44,550 bases of DNA, from assembly GCA_045600225.1 (NCBI GenBank), contig JAZRXL010000062.1:1-44550 (forward strand), in the 5' to 3' direction. Both the position numbers and the translations under genes were made by a program. Positions 1-9,153 of the stretch are shown here, one piece after another. Below the pieces are notes generated by a model. The model saw only the letters and a program-made list of their open reading frames with translations, was not told where the DNA came from and searched no databases. Numbering within the stretch: position 1 is the first letter of the stretch; each line of letters starts with the position of its first letter. This DNA comes from UBA1181 sp045600225 (lineage in GTDB: Bacteria; Bacteroidota; Bacteroidia; Bacteroidales; Paludibacteraceae).

Positions 1-22
1 TGTCAAAGGAGAAACACTAATG

Positions 23-42
23 AGCGGTGCTTCGGCACCGCT
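23..42. other. Stable UUCG-tetraloop hairpin
   Basis: An 8-bp perfect stem (AGCGGTGC pairing with GCACCGCT) closes a TTCG tetraloop. It follows a possible stop codon (TAA at 18-20) of a gene that would begin outside the window. There is no T-run after it, so it could be a 3'-end processing hairpin of an upstream + strand transcript. Nothing else is evident between it and the promoter at 171. Confidence 0.45.
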
Positions 43-170
43 GTGTGCGAATGTAAAGATTTTTCCTTGGAAAAATCGCATAATACCCAAGGTATGCAAA
101 AATAAAAGAAGAAAATTCTTGTTTCAAATGAAAGAACCGTGCGGGTATGCAACCCAAAAGAATTTCCCTC

Positions 171-201
171 TTTGTTTTTTTTCAATTATTAATTACCTTT
201 G
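171..201 (+). promoter_or_regulatory. Bacteroidota-type promoter for the acyltransferase operon
   Basis: TTTG at 171-174 and TACCTTTG at 194-201 (consensus TAnnTTTG) are separated by 19 bases, the expected spacing of the Bacteroidota -33/-7 promoter. Transcription would start near 207. That lies downstream of the TTG at 199, so the ATG at 274 is the start of the first gene. Confidence 0.7.
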
Positions 202-273
202 CCTTGGTTAATTTGTTGCAATGAGCAACATGCAAAACACATACAAAACCAAATTATTCAACAATCAAGACAA

Positions 274-1689
274 ATGGTTTTTAGTAGCTTAATATTTCTA
301 TTTGTATTCCTCCCTATCGTATTAGTTCTCTATTTTATCACTCCAAATAGATTTAAGAATGTTATCTTATTATTATCCAGTCTATTTTTCTACACGTGGG
401 GAGAAGGAGATTTAGTTTTACTTCTAATTGGATCATCCATATTCAATTATTTTATAGCGAGGTACATACAAGAAAAAAACAAGAAAGCGGGTCTTGTCCT
501 ATCCATTTTTTTCAATCTCGGATTACTTGGATTCTTTAAATATTTCAACTTTACAATTGACAACATAAACCAGATCCTTTCTCTATTTGGTATACATTCG
601 GAGACGCTAAACAGTGCATCTAAAATAGCCTTACCGATCGGAATTAGTTTCTATACATTTCAGGCTCTATCCTACTGCATTGATGTCTATTATGGTAAGA
701 TAAAAGCAAACAAAAATTACATTGAATTTGCAACATACCTTTGCATGTTCCCTCAATTAGTAGCAGGTCCTATCGTCAGATACATAGACATTGAAGCTAA
801 ATTCAAAGAGAGACAACCTAATATCGAATCAATTTCCAATGGAGTGGAACGTTTCATGATTGGCTTCTCTAAAAAAATCATCATTGCCAACCCTCTTTCT
901 CAAATTGCAGATGAAATATTTGCAATGAATTATGCGGATCTGTCAACATCCTTAGCCTGGTTAGGTATTTTTGCTTACTCGATGCAGATCTATTTTGACT
1001 TCTCCGGATATTCAGACATGGCCATTGGTCTTGGTAAAATGTTTGGATACGACTTCTTAGAGAATTTCAATTATCCATACATATCTAAAAGCATAAAAGA
1101 GTTTTGGAGAAGATGGCACATCTCCCTATCCTCTTGGTTTAGAGACTATCTATACATTCCATTAGGAGGAAACAGAATAAGTCAAAGTAGAACATACCTC
1201 AACTTATTCATAGTTTTTGCCACTACTGGATTATGGCATGGTGCCAGTTGGAATTTTGTTGTTTGGGGACTATTCCATGGATTTTTTCTTGTCATAGAAA
1301 GAATAGGTTTAGGCAATCTTCTTGAAAAAACTCCAAAATTCATTCAACACATCTACACAATTCTTGTTGTCATGATCGGATGGGTGTTTTTCAGAGCCGA
1401 CACCCTATCTTTGGCCACGAAATACATCAAGGTAATGTTTACTTTCACTTCTGGGAACGAAGGTGTTTGCGACATACAATCACTCTCTCTGATAAACAAC
1501 TTCAATACTATGATAGCCATCTTTGCACTCTTTGCATGTACCCCACTGTACAAAATAGCATGCGAACGATTTCTACAAACAGAAAACAAAAGATGGATTA
1601 ATACAGTCTTGACATTTGTAATGTTTTTTGTTGCAATAATATTTACTACAGCAAGCAACTACAACCCATTCATCTATTTTAGATTTTAA
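274..1689 (+). CDS. MBOAT family O-acyltransferase (AlgI/DltB-like)
   Basis: A polytopic membrane protein of 471 residues that should transfer acyl, usually acetyl, groups to an extracytoplasmic polysaccharide. The MBOAT signature is visible as EFWRRWHISLSSWFRDYLYI followed by GLWHGASWNF, where the His near residue 322 is the expected catalytic one. Length matches the AlgI family. The frame is open further upstream from a TTG at 199, but the promoter at 171-201 and the hydrophobic start MVFSSLIFLFVFLP favour the ATG at 274. The next gene starts 3 bases after the stop and encodes an AlgX-like partner, so the two form an operon. The polymer modified cannot be told from the sequence. Confidence 0.9.
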   Translation: MVFSSLIFLFVFLPIVLVLYFITPNRFKNVILLLSSLFFYTWGEGDLVLLLIGSSIFNYFIARYIQEKNKKAGLVLSIFFNLGLLGFFKYFNFTIDNINQILSLFGIHSETLNSASKIALPIGISFYTFQALSYCIDVYYGKIKANKNYIEFATYLCMFPQLVAGPIVRYIDIEAKFKERQPNIESISNGVERFMIGFSKKIIIANPLSQIADEIFAMNYADLSTSLAWLGIFAYSMQIYFDFSGYSDMAIGLGKMFGYDFLENFNYPYISKSIKEFWRRWHISLSSWFRDYLYIPLGGNRISQSRTYLNLFIVFATTGLWHGASWNFVVWGLFHGFFLVIERIGLGNLLEKTPKFIQHIYTILVVMIGWVFFRADTLSLATKYIKVMFTFTSGNEGVCDIQSLSLINNFNTMIAIFALFACTPLYKIACERFLQTENKRWINTVLTFVMFFVAIIFTTASNYNPFIYFRF

Positions 1690-1692
1690 ATC

Positions 1693-2844
1693 ATGAGAAA
1701 ATACACTATAATAACTCTATTTGGATTATTGCTAATCACACCTTTCTTATTGAGCATTTTCTTTCCAAAGGAAGACAATATCAATATTGAAAACCGAGAG
1801 ACAAAGGAGAAGCCTATATTTCCATGCGACACAATGGCAACCGGTACCTCTTTTTTCAAAAAAGGCAAAATATTAGGAAAGGAATATAAAAAATATGCAT
1901 CTCAATATGGAGATTACTATGCTGATAATTTTTATTTTCGAAATGAATTTATAAAACTATACAACCAGATAAAACTAAAAAGTAAGACTAGTTCTGTTGA
2001 AAGATCTGCAGTGTTAGGCACTGATGGATGGTTGTTTTTAGGCAATACCTATTCAGACATTATTTATGAGAACTTGGGTTATAAGCCACTAAGCAATGAT
2101 GAATTGGAAAAGATTTTAGAACAAGTAAAAGAGTGGAAAAGATTTTGCGACTCACTAAATGTAACGTTTATCATTACCATCACGCCAGACAAGCAGACAA
2201 TATACAACGAATATTTCCCTATCAAAGGAAAGGTTGGACCCAGCAGACTAGATCAAGTTTCCAAACTCCTAAAAATGAGCGATGTGAACTACATCCACAT
2301 TACAGATACATTATTAGCAGAGAAAAAAAACAAACAACTTTATTACAAAACAGACTCTCACTGGAATTTCAATGGTGCGTATCTTGCATACAGCAAGATA
2401 TTCCAAAAGATTAGAGAGTTAGAGCCTAAAATATCACTTATTACAATGGATGATATTGACATAGTTAATATAAAGACAAAAGATTTCGACATTGCAAAAA
2501 TGATGTCTTTAGACATCGAAGAAGACAACCCAATATATAACATAACAACAGCACATTTCACTGTTGAGAAATCATACATACAATCAAAGAAAGGCATATA
2601 TGACTATTATGAGTGCCAAACAAAAAACACTTTCAAAGATGGGAAAATAGTTGTTTTTGGAGACTCTTATTACAATGCCATGTATTTTTTCACCGCGGCA
2701 TCGGCAGGAGAAATCATCTTTTACCAAGGTGTAGGAAGAGTTCCTTTCGATAAGCAGTTAATCGAAAGGGAGAAACCCAATGTTGTTATATTTGAGATTG
2801 TTGAGAGATGTATAGAAACAATAATGGATGAGCCTTTTAACTAA
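1693..2844 (+). CDS. AlgX/AlgJ-like SGNH-fold acetyltransferase, membrane anchored
   Basis: A 383-residue protein with one N-terminal membrane segment (about residues 4-23) and an extracytoplasmic domain. The SGNH-type residues of the AlgX/AlgJ family are present: Asp221 and His223 in KTDSHWNFNGAYLAY, and Ser325 in VFGDSYYNAM. In this family the partner MBOAT protein brings an acetyl group across the membrane and the SGNH protein passes it to the sugar. The gene lies 3 bases after the MBOAT gene, which supports a shared job. No clear terminator follows. Confidence 0.85.
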   Translation: MRKYTIITLFGLLLITPFLLSIFFPKEDNINIENRETKEKPIFPCDTMATGTSFFKKGKILGKEYKKYASQYGDYYADNFYFRNEFIKLYNQIKLKSKTSSVERSAVLGTDGWLFLGNTYSDIIYENLGYKPLSNDELEKILEQVKEWKRFCDSLNVTFIITITPDKQTIYNEYFPIKGKVGPSRLDQVSKLLKMSDVNYIHITDTLLAEKKNKQLYYKTDSHWNFNGAYLAYSKIFQKIRELEPKISLITMDDIDIVNIKTKDFDIAKMMSLDIEEDNPIYNITTAHFTVEKSYIQSKKGIYDYYECQTKNTFKDGKIVVFGDSYYNAMYFFTAASAGEIIFYQGVGRVPFDKQLIEREKPNVVIFEIVERCIETIMDEPFN

Positions 2845-3099
2845 GTCTCCTCTATTTACTCGAATCTTTTGATAAGTATCCTTTATTTTCCTTTAATGCG
2901 AGATCTGCAAAAAAAGGGGAAAAGAATAAACATAGAAATAATCTCACTTTGAATACCAAACGAAAAAACAAACACACCAAGACAAAGGCAATTATCAAGT
3001 AAACCTCAAACTACAAGTAGAGGGAAAATATTTCAACATATAGTCTTTATTAGTAAAATTAATATGCAATAAACATCAAGTGTTTTAATGAAAAAAACT

Positions 3100-3107
3100 T
3101 AAATTTG
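3100..3107 (+). promoter_or_regulatory. -7 element of the 2-oxoacid oxidoreductase operon
   Basis: TAAATTTG matches TAnnTTTG and sits 38 bases before the ferredoxin start codon. A convincing -33 TTTG is not seen at the usual distance; the region upstream is AT-rich. The rest of the gap 2845-3144 shows no other recognisable feature. Confidence 0.5.
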
Positions 3108-3144
3108 CATATATAAACATTTTCGACATTAAAAATAATAAAAA

Positions 3145-3372
3145 ATGGCTAAAATTAAAGGAGCTATTGTGGTTAACAAGGATAGATGCAAAGGATGCCA
3201 GTTATGTGTTGTTGCATGTCCTGCAAATGTTTTGGCTATGTCCAAGCAAGTTAACTCTAAAGGTTATAATTACGCCATCATGGCTAATGAAGATGCGTGC
3301 GTTGGTTGCGCAAGTTGTGGTATCGTATGTCCCGACGGATGTATTTCTGTGTATAAAACAAAAATAGATTAA
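3145..3372 (+). CDS. 2-oxoacid:ferredoxin oxidoreductase, ferredoxin-like delta subunit
   Basis: A 75-residue 2[4Fe-4S] ferredoxin. Two CxxCxxCxxxCP clusters are complete (Cys15, 18, 21, 25 and Cys52, 55, 58, 62). As the delta subunit it passes electrons from oxidative decarboxylation of a 2-oxoacid to free ferredoxin. It is the first gene of a four-gene operon with spacers of 6, 21 and 11 bases. The set delta-alpha-beta-gamma corresponds to the Kor/Vor type used by anaerobic Bacteroidales for 2-oxoglutarate or branched 2-oxoacids; the substrate cannot be fixed from sequence alone. Confidence 0.92.
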   Translation: MAKIKGAIVVNKDRCKGCQLCVVACPANVLAMSKQVNSKGYNYAIMANEDACVGCASCGIVCPDGCISVYKTKID

Positions 3373-3378
3373 TATAAG

Positions 3379-4458
3379 ATGAGTGAAGAAGTAATGTTAA
3401 TGAAAGGTAACGAAGCAATCGCTCACGCCGCCATCAGATGCGGATGCGACGGATACTTCGGCTACCCTATCACTCCCCAATCTGAGGTCATGGAGACCTT
3501 GATGGAAGTAGAGCCTTGGAAGACAACCGGTATGGTGGTATTACAAGCAGAAAGCGAAACCTCATCCATCAACATGGTGTATGGTGGTGCAGCAACTGGT
3601 AAGAAAGTGATGACATCATCATCCAGTCCTGGCGTATCTTTGATGCAAGAGGGCATCTCCTATATGGCGGGCGCTGAATTGCCAGCCTTGATCGTAAACG
3701 TGATGCGTGGTGGACCAGGTTTGGGTACTATCCAACCTAGTCAAGCTGATTATTTTCAAACAACCAAAGGTGGTGGTCACGGAGACTACCGCGTCATCGC
3801 TTTAGCCCCAGCTTCTGTACAAGAAATGGCAGACTTCGTAGGACTTGCCTTCGATCTTGCCTTCAAATACAGAAACCCAGCCATGATCTTGGCGGATGGC
3901 GTCATCGGACAAATGATGGAGAAAGTGGTTCTTCCTGAACAAAAGCCAAGAAGAACAGACGAAGAGGTAGAGAAAGAGTGTCCTTGGGCCGCTACCGGTA
4001 GAAAGATGAGCCGCAAGAACAACATCATCACTTCCTTAGAGTTGAAACCAGAGGTGATGGAAGCAAACAACCTTCGTTTCCAAGCAAAATACAAGAAGAT
4101 TGAAGAGACAGAGGTTCGCTACGAAGAGATTCTTTGTGACGATGCCGAGTATCTATTGGTAGCCTTCGGATGCTCTGCCCGTATCTGCCAAAAAGCTTGC
4201 GAAATCGCTCGAGAGCAAGGCATCAAGTTGGGACTTCTCCGTCCTATCACTTTGTGGCCTTTCCCAACAGAAATCATCAGAAAACATGCCGACAAGGTGA
4301 AAGCGATGATGTCTGTCGAGTTGAACGCGGGACAAATGGTCGAGGATGTACGTTTGGCCGTCAACGGAAAGGTACCTGTAGCACACTACGGACGTTTAGG
4401 AGGTATCGTTTACACCCCAGACGAAATCGTCGAGGCAGTGAAAAGTAAATTGATGTAA
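3379..4458 (+). CDS. vorB: 2-oxoacid:ferredoxin oxidoreductase alpha subunit (VorB/KorA type)
   Basis: A 359-residue alpha subunit that binds the pyrimidine side of thiamine diphosphate at the dimer interface. Family hallmarks include the N-terminal MKGNEAIAHAAIRCG and YPITPQSEVME, the GPGLGTIQPSQADYFQ segment, and a C-terminal domain with LLRPITLWPFP and VELNAGQMVEDVR. Length is normal for the split-subunit enzymes. The name vorB follows common annotation of this Bacteroidales family; 2-oxoglutarate or 2-oxoisovalerate are both possible substrates. Confidence 0.92.
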   Translation: MSEEVMLMKGNEAIAHAAIRCGCDGYFGYPITPQSEVMETLMEVEPWKTTGMVVLQAESETSSINMVYGGAATGKKVMTSSSSPGVSLMQEGISYMAGAELPALIVNVMRGGPGLGTIQPSQADYFQTTKGGGHGDYRVIALAPASVQEMADFVGLAFDLAFKYRNPAMILADGVIGQMMEKVVLPEQKPRRTDEEVEKECPWAATGRKMSRKNNIITSLELKPEVMEANNLRFQAKYKKIEETEVRYEEILCDDAEYLLVAFGCSARICQKACEIAREQGIKLGLLRPITLWPFPTEIIRKHADKVKAMMSVELNAGQMVEDVRLAVNGKVPVAHYGRLGGIVYTPDEIVEAVKSKLM

Positions 4459-4479
4459 TTCACTTAATCCGAAGAAACA

Positions 4480-5256
4480 ATGGCATTAGAAGATATAATC
4501 AAACCAGAGAACCTGGTTTACAAGAAACCAGATATTTTGAACGACAATCCGATGCACTACTGCCCAGGCTGTAGCCACGGTGTGGTTCACAAAATCATTG
4601 CGGAGATCCTTGAGGAGATGGGTATGGTAGAGGATACCATCGCTATCGCACCTGTAGGTTGCGCCGTTTTCGCCTACAACTACATCGACGTCGATTGGGA
4701 AGAGGCTGCTCACGGTCGTGCGCCTGCAGTAGCAACTGCTATCAAGCGACTTCGCCCGAACAAGTTGGTCTTCACATACCAAGGTGACGGTGACCTTTCT
4801 GCCATCGGTACCGCAGAGACCATCCACGCTTGTAACCGTGGCGAGAGCATCGCAATCATCTTCATCAACAACGGTATCTATGGTATGACTGGAGGACAAA
4901 TGGCTCCTACTACCCTTGAGGGTATGAAGACTTCCACTTGCCCTTACGGTCGTGATGTGAAGCTAAATGGTTATCCATTGAAGATCACCAACCAATTGAA
5001 AGAGTTGGAAGGAATTCGTTTCATTACCCGTGAGAGTGTTCACACCGCTGCAGCAGTCCGCAAGGCGAAGAAGGCCATTAGAAAGGCATTCGAGAACTCT
5101 ATGGACGGCAAGGGCGGAACCAATGTGGTGGAGATCGTCTCCACTTGCTCGTCAGGTTGGAAGTTGACCCCAGAGAAGGCCAACAAGTGGATGGAGGAGA
5201 ATATGTTCCCTGCCTATCCACTCGGAGTGTTAGTTGACAAAGACGCAAACAAATAA
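4480..5256 (+). CDS. 2-oxoacid:ferredoxin oxidoreductase beta subunit (TPP-binding)
   Basis: A 258-residue thiamine-diphosphate-binding subunit. It shows HYCPGCSHG near residues 26-34, which supplies [4Fe-4S] ligands in this family, and the diphosphate/Mg motif GDGDLSAIG followed by INNGIYGMTGGQ. It catalyses decarboxylation of the 2-oxoacid together with the alpha subunit encoded immediately upstream. No truncation or odd residue is seen. Confidence 0.92.
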   Translation: MALEDIIKPENLVYKKPDILNDNPMHYCPGCSHGVVHKIIAEILEEMGMVEDTIAIAPVGCAVFAYNYIDVDWEEAAHGRAPAVATAIKRLRPNKLVFTYQGDGDLSAIGTAETIHACNRGESIAIIFINNGIYGMTGGQMAPTTLEGMKTSTCPYGRDVKLNGYPLKITNQLKELEGIRFITRESVHTAAAVRKAKKAIRKAFENSMDGKGGTNVVEIVSTCSSGWKLTPEKANKWMEENMFPAYPLGVLVDKDANK

Positions 5257-5267
5257 GTATCAGACAA

Positions 5268-5804
5268 ATGAAAGAAGAGATTATCATAGCCGGATTCGGA
5301 GGACAAGGTGTTCTCTCCATGGGTAAGATTCTTGCTTACTCAGGTTTGATGCAAGGCAAAGAGGTGACTTGGATGCCTGCATACGGTCCTGAGCAACGCG
5401 GTGGTACCGCCAACGTGACCGTTATCCTGAGCGACGAGAAGATCAGCTCCCCTATCCTCAATACATACGATACCGCCATCATCTTGAACCAACAATCATT
5501 GGACAAGTTCGAGAGTACAATCAAACCTGGTGGAACTCTGATCTACGATCCTTACGGAATCACAACAGCACCTACAAGAACAGACATCAACATTCATAAG
5601 ATCAACGCAATGGATGCATGTATCGAAATGAATGCTGCAAAATCATTCAATATGATTCTTTTGGGTGGATTTTTAAAGATCAGACCTATTGTTGAATTGG
5701 AAAATGTGTTGAAAGGTTTGAAGAAAACCCTTCCAGAACGCCATCATCACCTTATTCCAATGAACGAAGCTGCATTGAAGAAGGGCATGGAGATTATTAA
5801 GTAA
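5268..5804 (+). CDS. 2-oxoacid:ferredoxin oxidoreductase gamma subunit
   Basis: A 178-residue gamma subunit of the pyruvate/ketoisovalerate oxidoreductase catalytic-domain family. The N-terminus IIIAGFGGQGVLSMGKILA and the block AYGPEQRGGTANVTVILS are diagnostic. In split enzymes this subunit helps bind CoA so that the acyl-CoA product is released. It is the last gene of the operon and is followed by a hairpin terminator shared with the convergent hsdR gene. Confidence 0.9.
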   Translation: MKEEIIIAGFGGQGVLSMGKILAYSGLMQGKEVTWMPAYGPEQRGGTANVTVILSDEKISSPILNTYDTAIILNQQSLDKFESTIKPGGTLIYDPYGITTAPTRTDINIHKINAMDACIEMNAAKSFNMILLGGFLKIRPIVELENVLKGLKKTLPERHHHLIPMNEAALKKGMEIIK

Positions 5805-5827
5805 TCCACCATCTTTTTATAAAACGG

Positions 5828-5857
5828 AAGGGGATGCATCGGATGGTGCATCCCCTT
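5828..5857. terminator. Hairpin between convergent vor operon and hsdR
   Basis: An 11-bp perfect stem (AAGGGGATGCA / TGCATCCCCTT) with an 8-base loop lies 23 bases after the gamma-subunit stop. The T-run is weak, but the place between convergent operons fits a bidirectional terminator. Confidence 0.65.
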
Positions 5858-5896
5858 GTTGTTGAACCACTTAACAATAAAATTTCATATCAGAAA

Positions 5897-5924
5897 GTAG
5901 AGACGGTGCGCGCACCGTCTCTAC
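5897..5924. repeat. REP-type palindrome, variant copy
   Basis: A perfect 28-bp palindrome with half-site GTAGAGACGGTGCG. It differs from the copies near the RAYT gene by compensating changes in both arms (GACGGTGCG instead of GACGTTGCG), so pairing has been kept. It lies just past the 3' end of hsdR. Confidence 0.85.
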
Positions 5925-5934
5925 AAACCATTTA

Positions 5935-8900
5935 TCACGCATATTTCTTGAAATTCTCAGCCTGTTCGATCACCTTGTCATAGACCGCTTCAGGATGTTC
6001 TTTTGCTGGCGGATATCCATGCATTGCCATGATGACGACAAGATCAAATTGCATCTCCGCCATAATATCAGCACGTTTGAAGCAATCTGTATAGTGTGTC
6101 TTATCCGCAATCTTAGCCTTCATCTCCTTGGCTATCGCAACCATCTTTTCCTCCGGATAATCAAAGCCTCGTTCATCCCGCACAGACTTTAAAATATCAA
6201 AAAAGGCTTTCTCTTCATAATCAATACCCAATGCCTCGTGAGATTTGCGTTCACCATTCAATTCTTCCATCATCTTTTTGATATCATCCACCACCTTCTT
6301 CATCACTTCGGTCACATTGGCCACATCATCACTACGGTCGTTATAGGAACGGATAATCTCATTTAATCTCTCTCCAAAAACAAGGGATTTCACCTTATTC
6401 ACTTTACCAAATTCAGAGATCTGCTGTTTCACCAATCTTTCCAACAGACACAAGCGGATATTAGGCAAATTAATCTTCTCAATGCATTCAAGGTGCTTCT
6501 TGTCAAAGATATCAAGATCACCATGGGTATCTTCCACTATCTTTACCACCTCTTCCACCCCACTACTGACAAGCGCATCCGCAACCAATTTACGGACTCG
6601 TTCGTTCATCTCGGTCACATCAGGGGCCTCTCCTTGGGTCATCTTAAAGACTATGGAACGCACCGCTGTGAAAAATAGAACCTTCTCGCGATGCGATTTA
6701 TGCAAGTTCTCACTCGACGAGCACATGTTAAAAGCTTGACGTAACCGCTTCGCATGTCCCATAAACAGATTCTTCCGATCCTCCTCTTCCAATACATAGT
6801 TGGCACCTCCATTCAAACATTGAAGTTGCGCCAGAGCACTTTTTGAAAAGAAACTTTTGTAGTCATACTTATGCATGATACCATCAAGCACCTCTAACTC
6901 ATCCTTCACTATTGTCACAAGGTCCTCTATGCCCTCTGTCGGATCGTCGTCTTCTTCATCATTCCCGTTACCTCCATACTGTCTAATCGCCTTGTTCATA
7001 TTTCGTTTAATACCCAGATAATCAACCACAAGGCCTTTTTCCTTGCCCTCACATACACGATTGACACGGCTAATGGTTTGTATAAGCGTATGGCGTTGCA
7101 ATGGTTTGTCAACATACATTGTATCTAGACTTGGAACATCAAAACCAGTTAACCACATATCTACAACAATCACAATTTTAAAATTGGAGTACGGCTCCTT
7201 GAACTGACGTGCCCACTCTTGCCTGTCGGCTTTGTTGCCAAGTAGTTTCGACAATTCAGGAACATCATCTTTGTTTGTGGTCATAACCATTTTCACGCGT
7301 TCCATTGGCAAAAGCTTATTCTTCTCATCCTCGCCAAGTTCAAACTCTGGAGCGCAAGGTAGTTTCTTGGACCATTCCGGACGAATGGCGATAATATTTT
7401 TATACAGATCGAATGCTATTTCGCGAGATGAACACACCACCATCGCCTTCCCACAGACAGTAGCGCCTTCCGCTATACGTTGCTCATAATGAGAGACAAG
7501 ATCTTCCGCCACCATCTGCAAGCGCTTGGGATCTCCAATAATGGCTTCCATTGTAGCACTCTGTTGTTTGCTTTTCAAGATTTGCTCTTCCGTACTACCT
7601 GCATTTTCACACGCTTCATAATACTGATCTATGGCCGCCAATTTTTCACTATCCGCAAAAACCTTGGCCGCACGTCCTTCATAAACAATGCGCACGGTAA
7701 TGCCGTCGTTTACGGAATCGACCATCGTATACTTATCAACCACACCGCCAAAGACTGCAATGGTCTCATCAATCGGCGTGCCCGTGAAGCCCACGTAGAT
7801 GGCATTAGGCAATGAGTTATGTAGATACTGCGCAAAACCGTAAGTGGTTTTCATAGCAGTCGCTATACCATCTTTATCGTACGAGATCCGGGTCGACTCC
7901 TCCAAATTGGTTTGGGTACGATGCGCCTCATCGCTAATACAGATAATATTCTTTCGGTCGGATAGCAGATTAATATCCTCCGAGAACTTCTGAATGGTAG
8001 TAAGGAATACGCCTCCGCTCTTGCGTCCATTGAGCTTCTTTCGCAATTCTTCACGACTATCGATCTGTTCGATGGTTTCATCACCAATGAACTTCTTAGC
8101 GCGAACAAACTGGCTCGAAAGCTGATCGTCCAGATCTGTTCGATCGGTAATAAGCAATAACGTAGGGGATTCCAGTTCTGTGGAACGCATCAACATGCGT
8201 GAAAGGAAAAGCATGGTCAAACTCTTTCCGCAACCGGTGGCGCCAAAATAGGTTCCTCCCTTTCCGTCGCCGATCACATGATGCTCCAGGATGTTTTTGT
8301 AGAGCATGGTGGTGGCAAAGTATTGCGGATAACGGCAGATGATCTTCTCCTCTTTAGTCGTTATATCGGGAAAATAGATAAAATTACGAACCACCTCGAG
8401 CAAACGCTCTTTACGGAACAAACCGTGCACCATAGTGAAAAGGGAATCAATACCATTACTTGGCTTGTCCTCTGGCTCAATACGGTTCCATGCGTAGAAA
8501 TATTCGTAGGGAGTGAAAAGGGTACCGAATTTATTTTGCGCCCCATCGCTGATGACGACAAACGCATTGTAACGGAAAAGACTAGGAATATCTTTGCGAT
8601 AGCGTACCGTAATTTGCGTGAAGGCATCCTTGATGGTACAATGTTCCTTGACAGCTGTTTTGAACTCCATCACGACCAGCGGCAGGCCATTTACATACAC
8701 AATAGCATCGGGGCGACGGTTGCACACCTCAACGATCTCCACTTGGTTCACGATTTTAAAATCGTTGTTTTGTGGGTGATCAAAATCGATCAGACGAATC
8801 CATAATGGTTCATTATTCCCCGTAGAGACGTTGCGCGCAACGTCTCTACCATCATCCAAACCCGCGACATCCCTACGCAACGGAAAACCCTCCACAATCA

Positions 8901-9147
8901 TCTGCAAGATGCGGCGATTTTCGTCATACAGGTTTTGCGATTGCTGCGCTTTGAGCAGCAGGATAACCTGTTGCACCTCGGTTGCGGTAATATCTACGTA
9001 GCGTGCTCGGAGATAGGCCTCGATATCTTCGACCAGCAACACCTCCGCAAGGTTCTTATGTAATTGTTCACCCAGTTTGTGCGTGTAGTGCTCTTCATCA
9101 CGGAAGAGTTCCATTATTGCCTTTTCGAGTGTGGATTCGTTGAACAT
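5935..9147 (-). CDS. hsdR: Type I restriction endonuclease subunit R (HsdR)
   Basis: A 1070-residue motor and nuclease subunit. Order of parts: an N-terminal PD-(D/E)XK nuclease (Asp147, then Glu161-Phe-Lys163 in VVMEFKTAV), helicase Walker A GATGCGKS at 302-309, DEAH at 406-409, and a C-terminal helical region that contacts the methylase. It cuts DNA distant from the recognition site after ATP-driven translocation. Residues 101-110 (RDVARNVSTG) are encoded exactly by an inserted REP palindrome at 8822-8849, in frame, between the N-terminal helices and the nuclease core. The preceding LRRDVAG may be an older decayed copy. The start lies 6 bases after the RAYT gene. All catalytic motifs are present, so the enzyme may still work. 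Confidence 0.95.
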   Translation of the reverse strand: MFNESTLEKAIMELFRDEEHYTHKLGEQLHKNLAEVLLVEDIEAYLRARYVDITATEVQQVILLLKAQQSQNLYDENRRILQMIVEGFPLRRDVAGLDDGRDVARNVSTGNNEPLWIRLIDFDHPQNNDFKIVNQVEIVEVCNRRPDAIVYVNGLPLVVMEFKTAVKEHCTIKDAFTQITVRYRKDIPSLFRYNAFVVISDGAQNKFGTLFTPYEYFYAWNRIEPEDKPSNGIDSLFTMVHGLFRKERLLEVVRNFIYFPDITTKEEKIICRYPQYFATTMLYKNILEHHVIGDGKGGTYFGATGCGKSLTMLFLSRMLMRSTELESPTLLLITDRTDLDDQLSSQFVRAKKFIGDETIEQIDSREELRKKLNGRKSGGVFLTTIQKFSEDINLLSDRKNIICISDEAHRTQTNLEESTRISYDKDGIATAMKTTYGFAQYLHNSLPNAIYVGFTGTPIDETIAVFGGVVDKYTMVDSVNDGITVRIVYEGRAAKVFADSEKLAAIDQYYEACENAGSTEEQILKSKQQSATMEAIIGDPKRLQMVAEDLVSHYEQRIAEGATVCGKAMVVCSSREIAFDLYKNIIAIRPEWSKKLPCAPEFELGEDEKNKLLPMERVKMVMTTNKDDVPELSKLLGNKADRQEWARQFKEPYSNFKIVIVVDMWLTGFDVPSLDTMYVDKPLQRHTLIQTISRVNRVCEGKEKGLVVDYLGIKRNMNKAIRQYGGNGNDEEDDDPTEGIEDLVTIVKDELEVLDGIMHKYDYKSFFSKSALAQLQCLNGGANYVLEEEDRKNLFMGHAKRLRQAFNMCSSSENLHKSHREKVLFFTAVRSIVFKMTQGEAPDVTEMNERVRKLVADALVSSGVEEVVKIVEDTHGDLDIFDKKHLECIEKINLPNIRLCLLERLVKQQISEFGKVNKVKSLVFGERLNEIIRSYNDRSDDVANVTEVMKKVVDDIKKMMEELNGERKSHEALGIDYEEKAFFDILKSVRDERGFDYPEEKMVAIAKEMKAKIADKTHYTDCFKRADIMAEMQFDLVVIMAMHGYPPAKEHPEAVYDKVIEQAENFKKYA
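8822..8849. repeat. REP palindrome inserted in frame inside hsdR
   Basis: A perfect 28-bp palindrome with half-site GTAGAGACGTTGCG, identical to the copies at 9389 and 9769. It is read as RDVARNVST within HsdR. Because it is a palindrome, either orientation gives the same peptide; one of the three frames contains a TAG and would truncate the gene. Confidence 0.9.
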
Positions 9148-9153
9148 AGAATG

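Noticed and set aside
3..185. Minus-strand ORF of 60 codons at the window start
   Set aside because: Low-complexity composition and overlap with the promoter region; no support.
20..211. Short ORF of 63 codons with a GGAG-like site at the window start
   Set aside because: It spans a stable hairpin and the promoter of the next operon, and the peptide has no protein-like pattern.
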